Notes under the pieces: generated by a model
Database searches by the model: none
Seen by the model: only the letters and a program-made list of their open reading frames with translations
What the model was told of the DNA's origin: nothing
Shown: positions 45,220 to 53,763 of the stretch, one piece after another
Numbering within the stretch: position 1 is the stretch's first letter
Layout of the letters: every line of letters starts with the position of its first letter
Assembly: GCF_023515955.1 (NCBI RefSeq)
Contig: NZ_CP097322.1
Location: 4,450,501 to 4,514,500, forward strand
Length of the DNA: 64,000 nucleotides
Direction: 5' to 3'
Source of the DNA: Streptomyces sp. RerS4
GTDB taxonomy: Bacteria > Actinomycetota > Actinomycetes > Streptomycetales > Streptomycetaceae
Position numbers and translations under genes: made by a program

Positions 45220-46377
45220 TTGACCGTCGACGACCCTGCGGCCGGTCCGTCCGGGTCCGGCTCCGGCGGCGGACCCGGTACCCCGATCGGGCGGGACCAG
45301 CACACGCCGCTCCACGAGGTCGACCACACGGCGCAGCCGACGGCCGACCCGCTCGCGATCCGCCTGGAGCAGCTGATCCTGGGCGCCGAACGCCGCTACA
45401 CCCCCTTCCAGGCCGCCCGGAGCGCCGGCGTGTCGATGGAGCTGGCCTCCCGCTTCTGGCGGGCCATGGGCTTCGCGGACATCGGCCAGGCCAAGGCCCT
45501 GACGGAGGCCGACGTGCTGGCGCTGCGCCGGCTCGCCGGTCTGGTCGAGGCGGGGCTGCTGAGCGAGCCGATGGCGGTGCAGGTGGCGCGTTCCACCGGG
45601 CAGACCACCGCCCGGCTGGCCGAATGGCAGATCGATTCCTTCCTGGAGGGGCTGACGGAGCCCCCGGAGCCGGGGATGACCCGTACGGAGGTCACGTACC
45701 CGCTGGTCGAGCTGCTGCTGCCGGAGCTGGAGGAGTTCCTCGTCTACGTGTGGCGCCGCCAGCTGGCGGCGGCGACCGGGCGGGTGGTGCAGGTCGCGGA
45801 CGACGAGGAGATGGTCGACCGGCGCCTGGCGGTCGGCTTCGCGGACCTCGTCGGCTTCACGCGGCTCACGCGGCGGCTGGAGGAGGAGGAGCTCGGCGAG
45901 CTGGTCGAGTCCTTCGAGACGACCTCGGCCGACCTGGTGGCCGCGCACGGCGGCCGGCTGATCAAGACCCTCGGCGACGAGGTCCTGTACGCCGCCGACG
46001 ACGCGGCGACGGCGGCGGAGATCGCGCTTCGGCTGATCGAGACGATGGAGGCCGATCCGCAGATGCCGGAGCTGCGGGTCGGGATCGCCTTCGGCACGGT
46101 GACGACCCGGATGGGCGACGTCTTCGGGACGACGGTGAACCTCGCGAGCCGGTTGACCTCGATAGCTCCGAAGGACGCCGTGCTGGTGGACGGGGCGATG
46201 GCCCAGGAGCTGGGCCGCACGGGCGCCGCGCCGGTCTCGGAGAAGGAGGCCGAGACCGAGGAGGGCGGGGGTGCGTACCGGTTCGCGCTCCAGCCGATGT
46301 GGCAGCGGCCGGTGCGCGGTCTGGGTGTGGTGGAGCCCTGGTCGCTGACGCGTCGGAAGCCTAAGATCCCCGGGTAA
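45220..46377 (+). CDS. cya: Class III adenylate cyclase
   Basis: 385 residues from TTG at 45220, 4 nt after the end of the AGGAGGCGG region; the frame opens earlier at 45172 but has no ribosome binding site. N-terminal half: disordered Gly/Ser/Pro start, then a helical HTH-like part (RRYTPFQAARSAGVSMELAS, EADVLALRRLAGLVEAGLLS). C-terminal catalytic domain: metal Asp209 and Asp253 in GFADLVGFTRL and TLGDEVLYA, adenine-selecting Lys249 (RLIKTLGDE) and Asp in MGDVFGTTVNLASRL with the transition-state Asn/Arg. No membrane segment. It makes cAMP, needed for germination and development in Streptomyces. Confidence 0.94.
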   Translation: MTVDDPAAGPSGSGSGGGPGTPIGRDQHTPLHEVDHTAQPTADPLAIRLEQLILGAERRYTPFQAARSAGVSMELASRFWRAMGFADIGQAKALTEADVLALRRLAGLVEAGLLSEPMAVQVARSTGQTTARLAEWQIDSFLEGLTEPPEPGMTRTEVTYPLVELLLPELEEFLVYVWRRQLAAATGRVVQVADDEEMVDRRLAVGFADLVGFTRLTRRLEEEELGELVESFETTSADLVAAHGGRLIKTLGDEVLYAADDAATAAEIALRLIETMEADPQMPELRVGIAFGTVTTRMGDVFGTTVNLASRLTSIAPKDAVLVDGAMAQELGRTGAAPVSEKEAETEEGGGAYRFALQPMWQRPVRGLGVVEPWSLTRRKPKIPG

Positions 46378-46408
46378 CGTTCGTTAACCTGTGTTCGGGG
46401 AGAGTGCC

Positions 46409-47218
46409 GTGGCTGTGGACGAGGTCCGTTTCGGGGAGTTCGTGGCGGTGCGGCGGCACGGCGACGGCGGGGTCGTCGCGGAGCTGGTGCTGGACCGCCC
46501 CAAGGCGATGAACGCCGTCTCCACGGAGATGGCCCGCTCGATCTCCGCCGCCTGCGCGGCGCTCGCCGCCGACGCCGGGGTGCGGGTCGTCGTCCTGTCC
46601 TCCACGCACGAGCGGGCGTTCTGCGTGGGCGCGGACCTCAAGGAGCGCAATTCCCTGTCCGACGCCGAGCTGGTGCGCCAGCGGCCGACCACCCGGGGGG
46701 CGTACGGCGGCGTGCTGGAGCTGCCGATGCCGACGGTCGCGGCGGTCCACGGCTTCGCGCTGGGCGGCGGCTTCGAGCTGGCGCTGGCCTGCGACGTCAT
46801 CGTGGCCGACGAGACGGCCGTGGTCGGGCTCCCCGAGGTCTCGGTCGGCGTGATCCCCGGCGGGGGCGGTACGCAGCTGCTGCCGCGCCGGGTCGGGGCG
46901 GCGCGGGCCGCCGAGCTGATCTTCACCGCGCGGCGGGTGGAGGCGGCCGAGGCGCTGTCCCTGGGGCTCGTGGACGCGCTGGCTCCGGCGGGTGAGGACC
47001 GTACGCGGGCCCTGGAACTGGCGGCGGCGATGGCGGCGAACTCCCCGGTCGGGCTGCGCGCGGCCAAGCGGGCGCTGCGGCTGGGGCACGGCATGGACCT
47101 GGCGGCGGGGCTGGAGATCGAGGACGCGGCCTGGCGGACGGTGGCCTTCTCCGGGGACCGGGCGGAGGGCGTGGCGGCGTTCAACGAGAAGCGCCGGCCG
47201 AACTGGCCGGGGGAGTAG
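46409..47218 (+). CDS. Enoyl-CoA hydratase/isomerase family protein
   Basis: 269 residues from GTG at 46409; GTG codons at 46391 and 46415 are alternatives around GGGGAGAG. Crotonase motifs: LVLDRPKAMNAVSTEM, STHERAFCVGADLKERNSLS (oxyanion-hole first half), HGFALGGGFELALACDVIVA (second half), VGLPEVSVGVIPGGGGTQLL with the Glu, and ELIFTARRVEAAEALSLGLV. This is a genuine hydratase-type sequence for beta-oxidation or branched-chain acid degradation. It follows cya by 31 nt on the same strand and may be cotranscribed. Confidence 0.92.
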   Translation: MAVDEVRFGEFVAVRRHGDGGVVAELVLDRPKAMNAVSTEMARSISAACAALAADAGVRVVVLSSTHERAFCVGADLKERNSLSDAELVRQRPTTRGAYGGVLELPMPTVAAVHGFALGGGFELALACDVIVADETAVVGLPEVSVGVIPGGGGTQLLPRRVGAARAAELIFTARRVEAAEALSLGLVDALAPAGEDRTRALELAAAMAANSPVGLRAAKRALRLGHGMDLAAGLEIEDAAWRTVAFSGDRAEGVAAFNEKRRPNWPGE

Positions 47219-47284
47219 GCGCCTGCCGGAGGGCGGGCGGGTGGCCGCGCCGGCCGGCCGGGGCGCGGCAATGGTCACCGCGCG

Positions 47285-47314
47285 GCGTTGATCGTCCGCA
47301 GCGCTGATCGTACG
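47285..47314. repeat. Direct repeat upstream of the diguanylate cyclase gene
   Basis: GCGTTGATCGTCCG (47285-47298) and GCGCTGATCGTACG (47301-47314) match at 12 of 14 positions, 16 bp centre to centre, 31 bp before the gene start. A possible tandem regulator site. Confidence 0.55.
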
Positions 47315-47344
47315 GAATCGGACAAAACTCCCTAACCTGGGGTG

Positions 47345-48460
47345 ATGGGAGTTGACGGGCGGCTTCGGGCCGTCGTGGGCCTCGCGCAGGCCATGGCGGC
47401 GGCCGGCGCGCCGCGGGACAGTGTCCGGGCGGCCGCGCGCGGTGCGCGGGTGGCGCTGGACGGCTCGTTCGCCGCGATCTCCGCCTGGGAGCGCGAGCAC
47501 GGGCGGCTGCGGGTCCTCGTCAACGAGGGCGAGCGGCGGGCCGGCGAGGAGGAGTTCCCCGAGGACGAGTCCTACCCCGTGCACGACTTCCCGGAGATCA
47601 CCGAGTTCCTCCACGAGCGGTGGGTCGGCGGCGGCGGACCGCACGCCTGGGTGGAGAGCGCGACCGACGACCGCCCCGGGCGCCGGGGCGACGTCCTGCG
47701 CCGGCGCGGACGCGGGACCTGCGTCGTCGCGCCGATCGTGCTCAGCGGGCGGGCCTGGGGTGAGCTGTACGTCGCCCGGGACGAGGGCCTGCCCGACTTC
47801 GACGGGGACGACGCCGAGTTCGCGACGGTGCTGGCGGCCGTGGTCGCGGCCGGGCTCGCGCAGAACGAGCGGCTGGAGGAGGCCCGGCGGCTCGCCTTCA
47901 CCGACCCGCTGACCGGGCTCGCCAACCGGCGGGCCGTGGACATGCGGCTCGACGAGGCGCTGGAGGAGCACCGGCGGACCGGGGCGGTGGTGAGCCTGGT
48001 CGTGTGCGACCTGAACGGCCTCAAGAAGGTCAACGACACCCTGGGGCACGCCACGGGCGACCGGCTGCTGGAGCGGTTCGGGTCGGTGCTGAGCCTGTGC
48101 GGCGCGATGCTGCCGGGGGCCCTGGTGGCGCGGCTGGGCGGGGACGAGTTCTGTCTGGTGAGCGTGGGGCCGGTGGCCGATCAGGTGGTACGGGTCACCG
48201 AGGAGGTGTGCGTACGGGCCGCCGAGCTGGAATTGGGCGAGGGGGTGGCCTGCGGGGTCGCCTCCACGGGCGACCCGATCGGGCCGGTGAAGTCCTCGCG
48301 GCGGCTCTTCCGCCTCGCCGACGCCGCGCAGTACAAGGCCAAGGCCGCGCGGGCCGCGCGGCCGGTGGTGGCGGGCCGGGACACGGCGGTGGTGCGACTG
48401 GCCGACGCGGCGGCGCGGGAGCCGGCGGGCGAGCGCAGGCGCTTCCGCGGGCGGCACTAG
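47345..48460 (+). CDS. GAF-GGDEF diguanylate cyclase without I-site
   Basis: 371 residues. A GAF-like sensor (about 5-170, with CVVAPIVLSGRAWGELYVAR) is joined by a coiled linker to a GGDEF domain: TDPLTGLANRRAVDM, FDLNG-type CDLNGLKKVNDTLGHATGDR and ARLGGDEFCLV with an intact GGDEF at 265-269. The product-inhibition I-site (RxxD five residues before GGDEF) reads L-P-G-A, so c-di-GMP feedback is not expected. It is soluble. In Streptomyces c-di-GMP controls the switch to sporulation through BldD. It lies between the enoyl-CoA hydratase and hutH; CTAG of its stop abuts a MITE-like element. GTG 47342 is an alternative start. Confidence 0.93.
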   Translation: MGVDGRLRAVVGLAQAMAAAGAPRDSVRAAARGARVALDGSFAAISAWEREHGRLRVLVNEGERRAGEEEFPEDESYPVHDFPEITEFLHERWVGGGGPHAWVESATDDRPGRRGDVLRRRGRGTCVVAPIVLSGRAWGELYVARDEGLPDFDGDDAEFATVLAAVVAAGLAQNERLEEARRLAFTDPLTGLANRRAVDMRLDEALEEHRRTGAVVSLVVCDLNGLKKVNDTLGHATGDRLLERFGSVLSLCGAMLPGALVARLGGDEFCLVSVGPVADQVVRVTEEVCVRAAELELGEGVACGVASTGDPIGPVKSSRRLFRLADAAQYKAKAARAARPVVAGRDTAVVRLADAAAREPAGERRRFRGRH

Positions 48461-48536
48461 GGGTGTCTTTCGGATCAGGCCGGATCAGGGCGCGGCACCG
48501 ACCACCGCGAGCCCGGCCTGATCCAAAAGACACCCC
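48460..48536. mobile_element. MITE-like inverted-repeat element A, abutting a stop codon
   Basis: A 23-bp left arm (48461-48483, beginning GGGTGTCTTTCGGATCAGG) pairs with the right arm at 48513-48535 at 22 of 23 positions; the final G of the TAG stop extends the stem. The 29-nt centre is unpaired. Its core TCTTTCGGATC plus G-C-C-G-G recurs at the left end of the element at 59279. It could serve as the terminator of the diguanylate cyclase gene. No open reading frame inside. Confidence 0.7.
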
Positions 48537-48649
48537 CTGGGGGGTGTCCGACCAGAGCCCGGCCGGCGGGCGTAAGGGGTGGGGAGGCGACTCGATCGTG
48601 ACAATGCCGGCTAGTGACATGAAGGGATTCAATCCGTAGGGTGCTGAAT

Positions 48650-50197
48650 ATGGATATGCACACTGTCGTGGTGGGAACGTCCGGGACCACCGCCGAGGAC
48701 GTCATCGCCGTCGCCCGCGGCAACGCGCGGGTCGAGCTGTCCGCCGAGGCGCTCGAAGCGCTCGGCCGCGCTCGTGAGATCGTCGACGCGCTCGCCGCCA
48801 AGCCCGAGCCCGTCTACGGGGTTTCCACCGGATTCGGCGCCCTCGCCTCCCGGCACATCAGCCCCGAGCTGCGCGCGCAGCTGCAGCGCAACATCGTCCG
48901 CTCGCACGCCGCCGGCATGGGCCCGCGCGTCGAGCGGGAGGTCGTACGCGCCCTGATGTTCCTGCGCCTGAAGACGGTGGCCTCCGGACACACCGGCGTA
49001 CGCCCCTCCGTCGCCCAGACCATGGCCGACCTCCTGAACGCCGGGATCACCCCCGTGGTCCACGAGTACGGCTCCCTCGGCTGCTCCGGCGACCTCGCGC
49101 CGCTCTCCCACTGCGCCCTCGCGCTCATGGGCGAGGGCGACGCCGAGGGCCCCGACGGCGTCGTGCGCCCCGCCGGCGAACTCCTCGCCGCGCACCGCAT
49201 CGAGCCCGTGGAGCTGCGCGAGAAGGAGGGCCTCGCCCTCCTCAACGGCACCGACGGCATGCTCGGCATGCTGGTCATGGCCCTCGCCGACCTCGACACC
49301 CTCTACAAGTCCGCCGACATCACCGCCGCCCTCACCCTGGAGGCGCTGCTCGGCACCGAGAAGGTGCTCGCACCCGAGCTGCACGCCATCCGCCCGCACC
49401 CCGGCCAGGCGGCCGCCGCCGCCAACATGGCCGCCGTGCTGAAGGGTTCCGGGCTCACCGGGCACTTCCAGGAGGAGTCCGCGCCCCGCGTGCAGGACGC
49501 CTACTCCGTCCGCTGCGCCCCGCAGGTGGCCGGTGCCGGCCGCGACACCATGGCGCACGCCGCCCTCGTCGCCTTCCGCGAGCTGGCCGCCGCCGTCGAC
49601 AACCCGGTGGTGCTGCCCGACGGTCGCGTGGAGTCCAACGGCAACTTCCACGGCGCGCCCGTCGCGTACGTGCTGGACTTCCTGGCCATCGCCGCCGCCG
49701 ACCTCGGCTCCATCGCCGAGCGCCGCACCGACCGGCTCCTCGACAAGAACCGCAGCCACGGCCTGCCGCCGTTCCTCGCCGAGGACGCCGGCGTCGACTC
49801 CGGCCTGATGATCGCCCAGTACACGCAGGCCGCCCTGGTCAGCGAGATGAAGCGGCTCGCGGTCCCCGCCTCCGCCGACTCGATCCCCTCCTCCGCCATG
49901 CAGGAGGACCACGTCTCCATGGGCTGGTCGGCCGCGCGCAAACTGCGTACGGCCGTCGACAACCTGACGCGGATCATCGCGATCGAGCTGTACGCGGCCA
50001 CCCGCGCCATCGAACTGCGCCACGGGCTCACCCCCGCGCCGGCCAGCCAGGCCGCCATCGCCGCGGTGCGCGCGGCGGGCGTCCAGGGCCCCGGGCCGGA
50101 CCGTTTCCTCGCCCCCGACCTGGCCGCCGCCGACGCGTTCGTGCGCGCGGGCGCGCTGGTGGCGGCGGTGGAACCGGTGACGGGTCCGCTCGCCTGA
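48650..50197 (+). CDS. hutH: Histidine ammonia-lyase
   Basis: 515 residues from ATG at 48650 (ATG at 48656 also fits). Family features: GVSTGFGALASRHI, QRNIVRSHAAGMG, the MIO prosthetic-group motif GSLGCSGDLAPLSH, KEGLALLNGTDGMLGML and VQDAYSVRCAPQV. The triad that cyclises to MIO is Cys145-Ser146-Gly147, where most family members have Ala-Ser-Gly; cysteine is known as a substitute. The enzyme deaminates L-histidine to urocanate, the first step of histidine use. No other hut gene is adjacent, so the pathway is dispersed. A hairpin follows at 50231. Confidence 0.96.
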   Translation: MDMHTVVVGTSGTTAEDVIAVARGNARVELSAEALEALGRAREIVDALAAKPEPVYGVSTGFGALASRHISPELRAQLQRNIVRSHAAGMGPRVEREVVRALMFLRLKTVASGHTGVRPSVAQTMADLLNAGITPVVHEYGSLGCSGDLAPLSHCALALMGEGDAEGPDGVVRPAGELLAAHRIEPVELREKEGLALLNGTDGMLGMLVMALADLDTLYKSADITAALTLEALLGTEKVLAPELHAIRPHPGQAAAAANMAAVLKGSGLTGHFQEESAPRVQDAYSVRCAPQVAGAGRDTMAHAALVAFRELAAAVDNPVVLPDGRVESNGNFHGAPVAYVLDFLAIAAADLGSIAERRTDRLLDKNRSHGLPPFLAEDAGVDSGLMIAQYTQAALVSEMKRLAVPASADSIPSSAMQEDHVSMGWSAARKLRTAVDNLTRIIAIELYAATRAIELRHGLTPAPASQAAIAAVRAAGVQGPGPDRFLAPDLAAADAFVRAGALVAAVEPVTGPLA

Positions 50198-50230
50198 CGG
50201 AGCGCCTGACGGAGCGACAGAGAGACGGCA

Positions 50231-50264
50231 CAGGGCCGCGTCCCCGAAGGGGGGCGCGGCCCTG
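50231..50264 (+). terminator. Terminator of hutH
   Basis: CAGGGCCGCG with TCCCC pairs to GGGG and CGCGGCCCTG: a 15-bp stem with short loop, 34 nt past the hutH stop and 27 nt before the convergent LAXTG gene. Confidence 0.8.
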
Positions 50265-50290
50265 GGTCGTTTCGGTGGGCTCGCCGGGCG

Positions 50291-50653
50291 TTAGCCGGTC
50301 CGGGAGCGGTGTACGGAGAAGGTCACGAAGCCGGCCCCGAGGCCGAGGAAGAGCGTCCCGCCCAGCACATAGGGGGTGGTGTCGACGCTGCCGGTGTCGG
50401 CGAGCGTGAGGGTGACGGTGGCCGGGGAGGAAGCCGGGGAGGAAACGGAATCCGAACCGGAATCCGAACCGCCGTCCGAGGCGTAGGCGGCGCCGGTGAC
50501 GGTGCCGGTGTTGGCGGAAGCGGGCGCGTCGGACGCGCCGGAGGCGCGCGCCGGACGGTCGGGTGCCGTGGCATTGGCGGAGGGGACGAACCACAGGGCG
50601 GCGAGGAGGGTGGTCGCCCCGAGAGCGGTGAGCAGCGGTCGACGTGCGGACAC
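50291..50653 (-). CDS. LAXTG-type sortase E substrate (short surface protein)
   Basis: 120 residues. A signal peptide (LTALGATTLLAALWFVPSAN) precedes a short mature part rich in Ser, Thr, Ala and Gly (NTGTVTGAAYASDGGSDSGS). Near the C-terminus the sequence LADTG, followed by a hydrophobic helix (PYVLGGTLFLGLGAGFVTF) and a basic tail HRSR, is the class E sortase sorting motif L-A-X-T-G used in Streptomyces for chaplins and other surface proteins. It would be covalently attached to peptidoglycan. The exposed part is only about 60 residues, with no recognised domain. Confidence 0.85.
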   Translation of the reverse strand: MSARRPLLTALGATTLLAALWFVPSANATAPDRPARASGASDAPASANTGTVTGAAYASDGGSDSGSDSVSSPASSPATVTLTLADTGSVDTTPYVLGGTLFLGLGAGFVTFSVHRSRTG

Positions 50654-50760
50654 GGTGCGATCCCCCTTGTGGCAGCAGCGAATTGGCCGTGTGGGGCGAT
50701 GCTAGTGAAAGGGGCGGGTCGTGGGAAAGTCGGGGCCGCCTCGGGCTTAGTCTCCGTCGT

Positions 50761-51102
50761 ATGAACCCTTCTGACACATCACGATACGTACGGCTTCGGG
50801 TTGATTTGGTGCTGGAGGTGACGGAGCCCGACGCGCTCACCGGCGCCGCCCTCGCCCACATCAAGGACGACGAGTTCATGCCGGACGAGGAACGCGGGCA
50901 TGCCGAATCGGCCGTACGGGAAGACGAATCGGAGGCGCTGGCCTACCTCGTCGACCCGACGGACCTGGTCGTCGACCTGCCCGGAGTGGAACTCGCGCAG
51001 GCGTCCTGGAGCAGCGAACCGGTCGAATACGACCCCGAGTCCCTGGAGTGGGACCTCGACGAGGAAGATGGTGACTACGAGGAAGAGGCCGACAACGCCT
51101 GA
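50761..51102 (+). CDS. Small acidic protein of unknown function
   Basis: 113 residues from ATG at 50761, strongly acidic (C-terminus SLEWDLDEEDGDYEEEADNA). The N-terminal half (MNPSDTSRYVRLRVDLVLEV, TEPDALTGAALAHIKDDEFM) is folded-looking; no cysteine, no membrane segment and no known domain. It stands between the LAXTG gene and an L,D-transpeptidase gene in an otherwise syntenic region, so it is likely conserved. Function unknown. Confidence 0.7.
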   Translation: MNPSDTSRYVRLRVDLVLEVTEPDALTGAALAHIKDDEFMPDEERGHAESAVREDESEALAYLVDPTDLVVDLPGVELAQASWSSEPVEYDPESLEWDLDEEDGDYEEEADNA

Positions 51103-51246
51103 CCGTGGGGTTGCACACATTCGAACGCCGTGTGGAACCGTTTCGCACCGTTAACGCGTTGTCAGGACGAGCGGGGGGTTCATCCCCCTGCCCGGCCCGA
51201 TCCCGGGAATGCAGCCTCGGGATTTCCGGCAACGATGGAGTGACGT

Positions 51247-52506
51247 GTGAGGACGTACAGCAAGCGGCGGCGAAGGTCCCTCGTGGCCGTGTCCGCCGTG
51301 CTCGGTGGCGTACTGATGCTTTCGGCCTGCAACGACGGGGGCGCCGACAAGCCGCAGGGGAACGCGGAGACGGGCAAGTCCCAGGCGGAGGTCGACGCCG
51401 CCGCGGCGAAGGACGCGTCCAAGGCGAAGATAGTCATATCGCCGAAGGACGGGTCCGCCAACGTGGCCCTGAACGACGGCGCGAACGTCACCGTGAGCGA
51501 CGGAACGCTCACGAAGGTCGAGTTGAAGTCGTCCGAGGGCGCGGCGGTCGCGGGCAAGATATCCGCCGACGGCAAGAGCTGGAAGCCGGACACCGCGCTC
51601 AAGCGCTCCACGAAGTACGCCCTCGCGGCCACCGCGAAGGACGAGGCCGGCCGCGAGGCCCACGAGAACGCCTCCTTCACCACCCTCTCCCCGGAGAACA
51701 GCTTCATCGGCTCGTTCGTCCCGGACGAGGGCCAGACCGTCGGCGTGGGCATGCCGGTCTCGATCACCTTCAACAAGCCGATCAAGGATCAGAAGGCGGT
51801 CCAGGCGGCCATCTCCGTCAGCTCCAGCAGCGGCCAGGAGGTCGTGGGCCACTGGTTCGGCAACCAGCGCCTGGACTTCCGTCCGGAGCAGTACTGGCAG
51901 GCCAATTCCACCATCACCCTGAAGCTGGCGCTCCAGGGCGTGCAGAGCGCGCCCGGCATCGTCGGCGCGCAGAACAAGACCGTCACCTTCAAGGTCGGCC
52001 GCAGCCAGGTCTCCACGGTCGACGTGAAGGCCAAGACGATGACGGTCACCCGTGACGGCCAGGTCCTCAGGACCATCCCGATCTCGGCGGGCTCCCCGGA
52101 GAACCCCACGTACAACGGCCAGATGGTGATCTCCGAGAAGTTCAAGGAGACCCGGATGGACGGCTCCACCGTGGGCTTCACGAACAAGGAGGGCAAGGGC
52201 GAGTACGACATCAAGGACGTCCCGCACGCCATGCGGCTGTCCACGTCCGGGACCTTCATCCACGGCAACTACTGGGGCGCCGACTCGATCTTCGGCAAGG
52301 TCAACACCAGCCACGGCTGTGTCGGTCTGAACGACGCCAAGGGCGCGGGCGACCCGAACCAGCCCGGCGCCTGGTTCTTCGACAACTCGCTGATCGGCGA
52401 CGTGGTCACCGTGGTGAACTCCCCGGACAAGACCATCAAGCCGGACAACGGCCTCAACGGCTGGAACATGAGCTGGGCGGAGTGGAAGGCCGGCCCGTCG
52501 GCCTGA
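51247..52506 (+). CDS. L,D-transpeptidase lipoprotein with Ig-like domains
   Basis: 419 residues from GTG at 51247. Lipoprotein signal (KRRRRSLVAVSAVLGGVLML with lipobox L-S-A-C), two Ig-like domains (AVAGKISADGKSWKPDTALK, VGVGMPVSITFNKPIKDQKA), then a YkuD catalytic domain with HGNYWGADSIFGKV (His) and TSHGCVGLNDAKG (S-H-G-C nucleophile Cys). This is the LdtMt2-type architecture of actinobacteria, forming 3-3 cross-links in the wall outside the membrane. A perfect 20-bp terminator follows. The second L,D-transpeptidase in this window, 12904-13611, is a different architecture. Confidence 0.95.
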   Translation: MRTYSKRRRRSLVAVSAVLGGVLMLSACNDGGADKPQGNAETGKSQAEVDAAAAKDASKAKIVISPKDGSANVALNDGANVTVSDGTLTKVELKSSEGAAVAGKISADGKSWKPDTALKRSTKYALAATAKDEAGREAHENASFTTLSPENSFIGSFVPDEGQTVGVGMPVSITFNKPIKDQKAVQAAISVSSSSGQEVVGHWFGNQRLDFRPEQYWQANSTITLKLALQGVQSAPGIVGAQNKTVTFKVGRSQVSTVDVKAKTMTVTRDGQVLRTIPISAGSPENPTYNGQMVISEKFKETRMDGSTVGFTNKEGKGEYDIKDVPHAMRLSTSGTFIHGNYWGADSIFGKVNTSHGCVGLNDAKGAGDPNQPGAWFFDNSLIGDVVTVVNSPDKTIKPDNGLNGWNMSWAEWKAGPSA

Positions 52507-52525
52507 CGCACGCCATGTGACGCAC

Positions 52526-52574
52526 CGGCGGACGGCGGGGAGCCTCGAAAGGCTCCCCGCCGTCCGCCGTTTTT
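52526..52574 (+). terminator. Strong intrinsic terminator (20-bp stem, T tract)
   Basis: CGGCGGACGGCGGGGAGCCT pairs perfectly with its complement around a CGAA loop, followed by TTTTT (52570-52574). It sits between the convergent L,D-transpeptidase and MetE-like genes. Confidence 0.9.
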
Positions 52575-52581
52575 CGTGTGG

Positions 52582-53646
52582 TCAGAGGCCGAGGGCCTCG
52601 GAGGCCAGGGCGGTGCCGCGCAGCCGGGCCTCGATCTTGGCGAAGGCCACGTCACGGGAGGTGGAGGCGTCGTCCGCGAACGGGGCGAAGCCGCAGTCGT
52701 CGCAGGTCCCGAGCTGCTCGACCGGGATGTGACGGGCGGCGGCCAGCACCCGGTCGCGTACCTCCTCCGCCGTCTCCACGCGCGGGTCGACGGGGTCTGT
52801 CACCCCGACGAACACCCGTGCGTCGGACGGCAGGTGCTCGGCGACGATGCGCAGCACCCGCTCGGGGTCGGGCTCGCCGGCCAGTTGCACGTAGAAGTTG
52901 CCGACCTTCAACCGGAACAGCTGCGGCAGCAGCTCCGCGTAGTCGACGTCCGCGCTGTGCGTGGAGTCCTGGTCGCCACCCGGACAGGTGTGCACGCCCA
53001 GGCGGGTGCGCTCGGCCGCGCTGAACCGGCCGAGGACCTCGTTGTTGAGCGCGACGAAGTCGTTGAGCAGGCCCCCGCTGGGGTCGAGCTTCAGGGACAG
53101 CCGCCCCTCGGTGAAGTCCAGCTGCACGACGTGCGCGCCCGCTTCCAGGCAGCGGCGGATGTCGGCCTCGGCCCCGTCGGTGAGGTCGCGCAGGAACGCG
53201 TCGCGCGGATAGCCGTCGATGCCGTCGGCCGGGTAGAGCAGGCTCAGGGCGGAGGGGGCGATGACCGCCTGCTTGACCGGCAGTGCGGTGTGGCGGCGGG
53301 CGTCGCGCAGGTAGGTGTCCGCGTGGACCCCGTAGCGGAACGGGCCCGCCGTCAGCCGGGGCAGTTGGCGGGTGTGGCCGTCGGCGAAGGGGATGACGGC
53401 GCCGTCGGGGGCGAGGCCGGTCAGGCCCGCCAGGGGGTAGGTGACGAAGCTCGGCTTGGCCTGCTCGCCGTCGACCAGGACGGGGGAGCCCAACTCCGCC
53501 AGCCGATCCAGGGTCTCGGCCGTCGCCCGTTCCTGTAACTTCGTCAGCTCGTCGGTGGACAGCCGGCCTTCGGCGTGGTCGGCGAGGGCGGCCTGCAGCG
53601 CGGGCGATCGGGGGATGCTGCCGATCGCCTCGGTGGGGATGCTCAT
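52582..53646 (-). CDS. Cobalamin-independent methionine synthase-like protein
   Basis: 354 residues from ATG at 53646. The MetE C-terminal-like barrel shows EAIGSIPRSPALQAAL, GYPRDAFLRDLTDGAEADIR, VVQLDFTEGRLSLKLD, LGVHTCPGGDQDSTHS with His and Cys as zinc ligands, and GTCDDCGFAPFADDAS near the end with the third ligand Cys. It lacks the N-terminal barrel of full MetE, so it is of the short MetE-like type that transfers methyl groups from other donors. Convergent with the upstream lipoprotein. The actual methyl donor and acceptor are unknown. Confidence 0.85.
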   Translation of the reverse strand: MSIPTEAIGSIPRSPALQAALADHAEGRLSTDELTKLQERATAETLDRLAELGSPVLVDGEQAKPSFVTYPLAGLTGLAPDGAVIPFADGHTRQLPRLTAGPFRYGVHADTYLRDARRHTALPVKQAVIAPSALSLLYPADGIDGYPRDAFLRDLTDGAEADIRRCLEAGAHVVQLDFTEGRLSLKLDPSGGLLNDFVALNNEVLGRFSAAERTRLGVHTCPGGDQDSTHSADVDYAELLPQLFRLKVGNFYVQLAGEPDPERVLRIVAEHLPSDARVFVGVTDPVDPRVETAEEVRDRVLAAARHIPVEQLGTCDDCGFAPFADDASTSRDVAFAKIEARLRGTALASEALGL

Positions 53647-53763
53647 GGCCCGGACCCTAGGGTCCCCACCCACCCCCGGCAACCTCTGGCCAGAGCATCC
53701 GTGCCGTGCGCCCCCGCGGCACCCGCCGCCCCGCGCGTCGGAGCGGGGCGGCGGGCCGGGTCG

